Of a DNA stretch of 17,581 nt, positions 14,085 through 17,581 are shown in pieces (within the stretch, counting starts at the first letter, position 1; each line of letters begins with the position of its first letter). The position numbers and the translations under genes are program-made. A model generated the notes under the pieces. It saw only the letters and a list, made by a program, of their open reading frames with translations. It had not been told where the DNA came from and made no database searches. The stretch is from Lachnospiraceae bacterium. Lineage in GTDB: Bacteria > Bacillota > Clostridia > Lachnospirales > Lachnospiraceae. The stretch spans positions 1-17,581 of the forward strand of contig JAAVYC010000202.1 of assembly GCA_022790905.1 (NCBI GenBank). Reading direction: 5' to 3'.

Positions 14085-14651
14085 TCATATAAACCAAGTC
14101 TCCTGATTTGTGGAGGAGACAGAAATAGCGCCAGCCTGCAATAATGCCAGGATATCTTCCTTTTCTGAAACCATTCCGCCAGCGATGACTGGAATCGGAG
14201 AAGACTGGCAAATTTTGTGAATGACTTTTGGCATGAGCGCCGGAAGGATCTCAATACAATCTGGCCGTCCTGTGCGCATGGTCTTGGATATACTCTCATA
14301 GGCCATAGAATCAATGGCAAAAAAGCGATGAATTGTGTACAGATCTAGCTCACGTGCCCGTTTAATCAGAGGAGCTTTTGTGGATATGATCCCATCGGCT
14401 TTTGTAAACTGGCGTATGAAGTCGACGGCGATTTCTTTGGAACTCAGTCCGTGGATAAGATCTATATGGACCATTGCAATTTTTCCGGCCGCCTTGATGT
14501 CTTCTACAATCTGACCAATGTTGCAGATATCACCATATAAAACAAAAATAATAGAACTTTCGCTGGTCAGACATTTTTTTAATCCGTTTTCGTCTTTAAT
14601 TGCGGCAATTACTGGCGAAGCTTCTAAAGCTTCTTTGAATTCAGAATGCAT
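14085..14651 (-). CDS. glpP: Glycerol-3-phosphate-responsive antiterminator GlpP
   Basis: This 188-aa RNA-binding regulator binds glycerol-3-phosphate and then allows read-through of leader terminators in glycerol catabolic mRNAs. Family segments are present: PVIAAIKD (13-20), VHIDLIHGLSSKEIAVDFI (61-79), ADGIISTKAPLIKRARELDLYTIHRFFAIDS (85-115), PDCIEILPALMPKVI (130-144) and PVIAGGMVSEKEDILALLQAGAISVSSTNQ (154-183). Length is normal. The start is ATG 14651, with GGGAGG at 14657-14662. An in-frame ATG at 14708 lacks an RBS and would extend through a leader hairpin. No glpF, glpK or glpD gene is in the window, so its targets are elsewhere or include its own leader. Confidence 0.93.
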   Translation of the reverse strand: MHSEFKEALEASPVIAAIKDENGLKKCLTSESSIIFVLYGDICNIGQIVEDIKAAGKIAMVHIDLIHGLSSKEIAVDFIRQFTKADGIISTKAPLIKRARELDLYTIHRFFAIDSMAYESISKTMRTGRPDCIEILPALMPKVIHKICQSSPIPVIAGGMVSEKEDILALLQAGAISVSSTNQETWFI

Positions 14652-14656
14652 AAATA

Positions 14657-14671
14657 CCTCCCGATGTCGGG
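14657..14671 (-). promoter_or_regulatory. Small hairpin overlapping the glpP ribosome binding site
   Basis: On the minus strand CCCG and CGGG pair around ACAT, and the CGGG arm overlaps the first G residues of the GGGAGG site. Folding would reduce access of ribosomes to glpP. Confidence 0.4.
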
Positions 14672-14694
14672 TGTCACGAAATAAAAGTTGTCTT

Positions 14695-14725
14695 CTCTCC
14701 GCAGCCATAGCAGGTGTGCGGAGAG
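14695..14725 (-). promoter_or_regulatory. Strong leader hairpin upstream of glpP (attenuator candidate)
   Basis: On the minus strand CTCTCCGCA (14717-14725) pairs perfectly with TGCGGAGAG (14695-14703) around a 13-base loop that can add three more pairs. A T-rich stretch (CTTTTATTT) follows about six bases later. That is too distant for a textbook terminator, but it is plausible as an attenuator controlled by GlpP. Confidence 0.5.
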
Positions 14726-14784
14726 ATATGCGCCGTAGATTTATCCTTAATATAAACTCCCCTCATGAGTCACAGTTTCACGTT

Positions 14785-14805
14785 ACTGTACATATTATGA
14801 ACAGT
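14785..14805. repeat. 21-bp near-perfect dyad upstream of glpP
   Basis: The arms ACTGT and ACAGT, and inside them CATA and TATG, are symmetric. Only the centre base and one A/A pair break symmetry. Such a dyad is typical of a dimeric repressor site, or of a hairpin in the glpP leader RNA. Confidence 0.55.
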
Positions 14806-14998
14806 TGCTACAGGCAGCATGATTAGAAATGGTTATATCGGATATTTCCCATTTTATTTATGTAGATTTTATTCGTGCCAATTGGCATGAACAAAAGATA
14901 CACACTTAAAAAACAAAAAGAACAAGACAAATAAAAATGCGTCTGCATCCTATTTACCTTGCTCATCTCTCTCGGGTTCACTTTATGAAACTGTCTAT

Positions 14999-15027
14999 AT
15001 GATACCATTGAATTTTGTCATCTGCAA
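14999..15027 (-). promoter_or_regulatory. Promoter of the glpP transcript
   Basis: On the minus strand TTGCAG (15022-15027), a 17-bp spacer and TATCAT (14999-15004), preceded by TG plus one base (extended -10), predict a start near 14992. The glpP leader would then be about 340 nt. Confidence 0.65.
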
Positions 15028-15070
15028 GGGGCACTAATTCACAAAAAGGGAAACATTTTTTTGTAGAACC

Positions 15071-15099
15071 TTGACAATAAGAGGGATAAAGGCTAACAT
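15071..15099 (+). promoter_or_regulatory. Promoter of the YvyF-like gene
   Basis: A consensus TTGACA (15071-15076), a 17-bp spacer and TAACAT (15094-15099) predict a start near 15106. It is divergent from the glpP promoter, with about 45 bp between them. Confidence 0.75.
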
Positions 15100-15144
15100 A
15101 GAACAAAAGAAAAAAAGATGGGGCAAGCAGGGAAGGGTGAGATG

Positions 15145-15555
15145 ATGAGCGAAGAGAGTAAAGGGACATTGATCCGGTATTGTAAAATGTGTGCAAAGCT
15201 TTTGGCTCCAGATTATGAAAGAGAATATTGTCCAGCATGTGAAGAAAACAAATTATTTGATGAGGTAAGGGAGTATATCCGCAATAATGAGGTGACAGAA
15301 CATCAGGTAGCGGATCATTTTAGAATACCGCAAAAATTGGTGAAGAATTGGATCAAAGAGGGCAGAATTGAGTATAAAGAAAATGCAGAGGCAAAGGAAC
15401 TGGTCATGTTACACTGTGAACAGTGTGGTACGCCTCTTACATTTGGAACTCTGTGTAGAAAATGTCGTAAAATGGCCGAGAACGCCAAATATGAATATGT
15501 CGGAAACGATATAGAGGACATTCGGATGCGATTCTTGGATAAAGACGATAAATAG
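15145..15555 (+). CDS. YvyF-like zinc-ribbon/HTH protein
   Basis: A 136-aa soluble protein. Cys13/Cys16 and Cys29/Cys32 form one four-Cys zinc site (YCKMC...YCPAC). A helical HTH-like segment follows at about 46-75 (VTEHQVADHFRIPQKLVKNWIKEGRIEY). A second site is Cys91/Cys94 and Cys104/Cys107 (HCEQCGTPLTFGTLCRKC). This order matches YvyF of Bacillus subtilis, a protein of the flgM region whose family is described as a flagellar operon protein. No flagellar gene is present here. The start is taken as ATG 15145 behind GGAAGGGTGA. The ATG at 15142 is equally open, and the ATG at 15118 lies about 12 bases from the predicted transcript start without an RBS. The role could be regulatory but is unproven. 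Confidence 0.75.
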   Translation: MSEESKGTLIRYCKMCAKLLAPDYEREYCPACEENKLFDEVREYIRNNEVTEHQVADHFRIPQKLVKNWIKEGRIEYKENAEAKELVMLHCEQCGTPLTFGTLCRKCRKMAENAKYEYVGNDIEDIRMRFLDKDDK

Positions 15556-15659
15556 AGAAGTGTTTTAAAATTTTATTTTACCGGCGTGGCGTGAGTTACG
15601 CCGGTTCGTTGTATCCCAAAATAATTCTGAAAGAAGTAGAGCAAAAAAGGTATTATAAA

Positions 15660-15708
15660 AAACGTGTTATGCAATCAGACAACCTTTTGCATAGCACGTT
15701 TGATTTTT
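15660..15708. terminator. Bidirectional terminator between YvyF-like gene and pyrG
   Basis: A 15-bp stem (15660-15674 with 15687-15701, one G-T pair; core CGTGTTATGCAA/TTGCATAGCACG) has a 12-base loop. T residues follow on the plus strand (15704-15709). On the minus strand the A-rich sequence before the stem gives a TTTTTT tail. pyrG ends at 15712 and converges on it. Confidence 0.93.
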
Positions 15709-15711
15709 TGA

Positions 15712-17319
15712 TTAAGAGCGCTTACATTTACAGGAAGCTTCCACAAAACCTTTGAATAGGGGGTGTGGTCTGTTCGGTCTGGATTTAAATTCCGGGTGTG
15801 CCTGTGTCGCAAGGAACCAAGGGTGATCCGGAATCTCAATCATTTCCACAATTCTGCCATCTGGTGACAGTCCGCATAGTTTCATGCCGTTTTCCGTCAG
15901 AACATTCCGGTAATCGTTGTTGACTTCGTAGCGATGGCGGTGTCTCTCATGGATGATATCTTCCCCATAGAGTGCGCGCGCTTTCGAGGACTTGTCTAAT
16001 TCACATGGATAGGAACCGAGTCTTAACGTTCCGCCGATATCTTCCACACCGTCTTGGTCTGGCATTAAGGCAATCACTGGATGTGTGGTGTTTGGATCTA
16101 ATTCGATGCTGTGTGCATCGTGGAAATCGCAGACGTTACGGGCATATTCGATAATGGCAACCTGCATACCCAGACAGAGCCCGAGGTATGGAATTTTGTT
16201 CTCGCGAGCATATTTTGCAGCGAGGATTTTCCCTTCAATGCCGCGGCTTCCAAATCCACCTGGCACTAAAATGCCCTGTACATTGCCAAATGCCTTGTCC
16301 AGATTTTCTTCGTTCAATTCTTCTGAATCTACCCATTTGATATTTACCGTGGCGTGTTCTGCGATACCGCCATGTTTTAATGCCTCCACAACAGAGATAT
16401 AGGCATCGTGGAGTTGAATATATTTCCCAACCAGAGCGATCTCTACCTCTTTATTTGGATTGCGCAAAGAATTGACCATATCCCGCCAGTCGGATAGATC
16501 TGGATCGGGGCAATCCAACTTCAGACATTCACAGGTTACCTGTGCGAGGTGCTCTGCTTCCATAGCAAGAGGCGCTTCGTAGAGATATTCCACATCCAGG
16601 TTTTGTAAAACGTGATTGTTTGGGACATTACAGAATAAAGCTATTTTATCTCGCAGCCCCTGGTCGAGTGCATGTTCGGAACGGCAGACAATAATATCCG
16701 GTTGAATTCCCATTCCCTGGAGTTCTTTGACGCTTGCCTGAGTGGGTTTTGTCTTTAATTCTCCGGAAGCCTTAATATAAGGAATGAGAGTTACATGAAT
16801 CAACATGGCATTTTCATGTCCGACATCGTGCTGAAACTGACGAATGGATTCTAAAAATGGCTGACTCTCGATATCGCCCACGGTACCTCCGACTTCAATA
16901 ATGGCGATGTGTGTATCTTCAGATGTAAAATTGCGATAAAATCGACTTTTAATTTCATTTGTGATGTGAGGAATGACTTGAACAGTACCTCCGCCAAAAT
17001 CACCGCGTCGTTCTTTTTGAAGAACAGACCAATAGACCTTACCAGTGGTGACATTGGAATTTTTGCTCAGGCTTTCATCAATAAAACGTTCGTAATGGCC
17101 CAAATCCAGATCAGTCTCTGCGCCATCGTCTGTGACAAAGACTTCTCCGTGCTGAATCGGATTCATCGTTCCCGGGTCAATATTAATGTATGGATCAAAT
17201 TTTTGCATAGTTACTTTAAAGCCTCTGGCTTTTAGTAAACGGCCAAGAGATGCTGCGGTAATGCCCTTACCAAGTCCTGAAACGACTCCTCCGGTAACAA
17301 AGACATATTTTACAGGCAT
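15712..17319 (-). CDS. pyrG: CTP synthase
   Basis: This 535-aa enzyme makes CTP from UTP, ATP and glutamine, the last step of pyrimidine nucleotide synthesis. The N-terminal synthetase domain has VTGGVVSGLGKGI (8-20), DPGTMNPIQHGEVFVTDDGAETDLDLGHYERF (48-79) and EVGGTVGDIES (142-152). The C-terminal class I glutamine amidotransferase domain has the nucleophile Cys382 (LGLCLGMQ) and the His508/Glu510 pair (QAHPEF). Length is normal. The C-terminal tail is CKCKRS. The start is ATG 17319 after AGGAGG (17327-17332). It is a single-gene unit with a hairpin in its leader. Confidence 0.97.
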   Translation of the reverse strand: MPVKYVFVTGGVVSGLGKGITAASLGRLLKARGFKVTMQKFDPYINIDPGTMNPIQHGEVFVTDDGAETDLDLGHYERFIDESLSKNSNVTTGKVYWSVLQKERRGDFGGGTVQVIPHITNEIKSRFYRNFTSEDTHIAIIEVGGTVGDIESQPFLESIRQFQHDVGHENAMLIHVTLIPYIKASGELKTKPTQASVKELQGMGIQPDIIVCRSEHALDQGLRDKIALFCNVPNNHVLQNLDVEYLYEAPLAMEAEHLAQVTCECLKLDCPDPDLSDWRDMVNSLRNPNKEVEIALVGKYIQLHDAYISVVEALKHGGIAEHATVNIKWVDSEELNEENLDKAFGNVQGILVPGGFGSRGIEGKILAAKYARENKIPYLGLCLGMQVAIIEYARNVCDFHDAHSIELDPNTTHPVIALMPDQDGVEDIGGTLRLGSYPCELDKSSKARALYGEDIIHERHRHRYEVNNDYRNVLTENGMKLCGLSPDGRIVEMIEIPDHPWFLATQAHPEFKSRPNRPHPLFKGFVEASCKCKRS

Positions 17320-17342
17320 GTTTTTTTCCTCCTAGATTAGAC

Positions 17343-17373
17343 TTAGCTCAGCGGGGGTAATCCGTTGAGCTAA
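17343..17373 (-). promoter_or_regulatory. Leader hairpin of pyrG
   Basis: TTAGCTCA (17343-17350) pairs with TGAGCTAA (17366-17373). A G-T pair and CGG/CCG continue the stem to about 12 bp around a short loop. On the pyrG strand no T run follows, and the RBS begins about ten bases later. It could stabilise the mRNA or act in attenuation. Confidence 0.6.
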
Positions 17374-17395
17374 AATAACTGTAAATAACTTATAT

Positions 17396-17432
17396 ATTAT
17401 ACAACTAGAGAAAAAAGAAATCTACAGATTTC
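17396..17432 (-). promoter_or_regulatory. pyrG promoter with inverted repeat over the -35 region
   Basis: On the minus strand TATAAT is at 17396-17401, with a predicted start near 17389. The -35 position (17419-17424) is poor (TAGATT). It falls inside an inverted repeat GAAATCT/AGATTTC (17417-17423/17426-17432). The same repeat with its T run (17411-17416) could also be a weak minus-strand terminator. Confidence 0.5.
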
Positions 17433-17512
17433 CAAAAAAAGATTAAAAAAAATAGAAAAGAAATAATTTAGAAAAAGTTTAGAAAGAACAAAGAAAGTTC
17501 ATGATATTCATA

Positions 17513-17581
17513 TTGATTTTGAAAGAAAAGAAACATATAATTATAAAGGATACTGCAGGAAATGAATGCAGCGTGGAGGAG
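17513..17581 (+). promoter_or_regulatory. Promoter, leader and RBS of a gene starting beyond the window
   Basis: TTGATT (17513-17518), a 17-bp spacer and TATAAT (17536-17541) predict a start near 17548. The short leader contains a CTGCA/TGCAG hairpin and ends at the window edge with GGAGGAG, a strong RBS. A gene divergent from pyrG must begin just outside. Confidence 0.75.

Larger units (their letters stand above)
14652..15144. other. Divergent regulatory region: long glpP leader and yvyF-like promoter
   Basis: About 490 bases without a firmly supported gene. It holds the glpP promoter (14999-15027) with a predicted leader of about 340 nt, two leader hairpins near glpP, a 21-bp dyad, a 12-bp perfect palindrome (14876-14887) and the divergent yvyF-like promoter. 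A 47-codon minus-strand frame (14966 down to 14823, start MSKVNRMQ, one hydrophobic segment) is open here. It lacks a well-spaced RBS and is not called a gene. Confidence 0.6.

Noticed and set aside
15580..15605. Hairpin ACCGGCGT/ACGCCGGT after the YvyF-like gene as a terminator
   Set aside because: Neither strand has a T tract after the stem; the bidirectional hairpin at 15660-15701 is the convincing terminator.

Overview
The window looks like chromosomal DNA of a low-GC anaerobic Firmicute, most probably a Clostridia/Lachnospiraceae-type bacterium. The reasons are AT-rich intergenic DNA, strong AGGAGG-type ribosome binding sites, sigma-A-like promoters, Gram-positive lipoprotein signals, LuxS plus GlpP, a two-gene SufBC-like Fe-S system and a small four-Cys protein of a type I associate with Lachnospiraceae. 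I cannot name the species. No insertion sequence, integrase, phage gene, CRISPR array or rRNA is visible, so this reads as core genome with short intergenic spacers.

Layout. 1-295: the end of a tRNA cluster (Thr, Tyr, Leu) with its terminator. 354-2475: an iron-containing alcohol dehydrogenase (+) convergent with a MerR/TipAS regulator (-). 2569-4984: a LacI-type regulator (-) divergent from an orphan solute-binding lipoprotein (+). 5015-5398: a second tRNA cluster (Phe, Gly-TCC, Gly-GCC) with a near-consensus promoter and a terminator. 5488-5565: a 25-codon gene resembling holin-like toxins. 5677-8669: a potassium-uptake operon, trkA-trkH plus a small overlapping Cys-rich gene.

8739-12977: a run of minus-strand genes. 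Transcription order is dinB, mtnN, luxS, sufC, sufB. mtnN and luxS overlap by one base and detoxify S-adenosylhomocysteine with AI-2 as by-product. sufC-sufB is a minimal Fe-S assembly pair. 12978-13466: a 489-base spacer that appears to hold an unannotated short RNA, with two 11-bp Pho-box-like repeats, a TATAAT box and an intrinsic terminator but no ORF. 13467-14039: a DUF4352-like lipoprotein. 14085-14651: glpP (-) with a leader of about 340 nt that contains a 21-bp dyad and two hairpins. 15145-15555: a YvyF-like zinc-ribbon/HTH protein (+). 15712-17319: pyrG (CTP synthase, -) with a leader hairpin. At 17513-17581 a promoter and RBS point to a gene that starts just outside the window.

Most genes are housekeeping. 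The least explained parts are non-coding: the Pho-box-like small RNA locus, the glpP leader, the inverted repeat at the start of the mtnN-luxS transcript, and the pyrG leader. Among proteins, the most notable are the 25-aa hydrophobic peptide, the solute-binding protein with an acidic low-complexity insert and no permease, and the flagellar-type YvyF homologue with no flagellar genes nearby.
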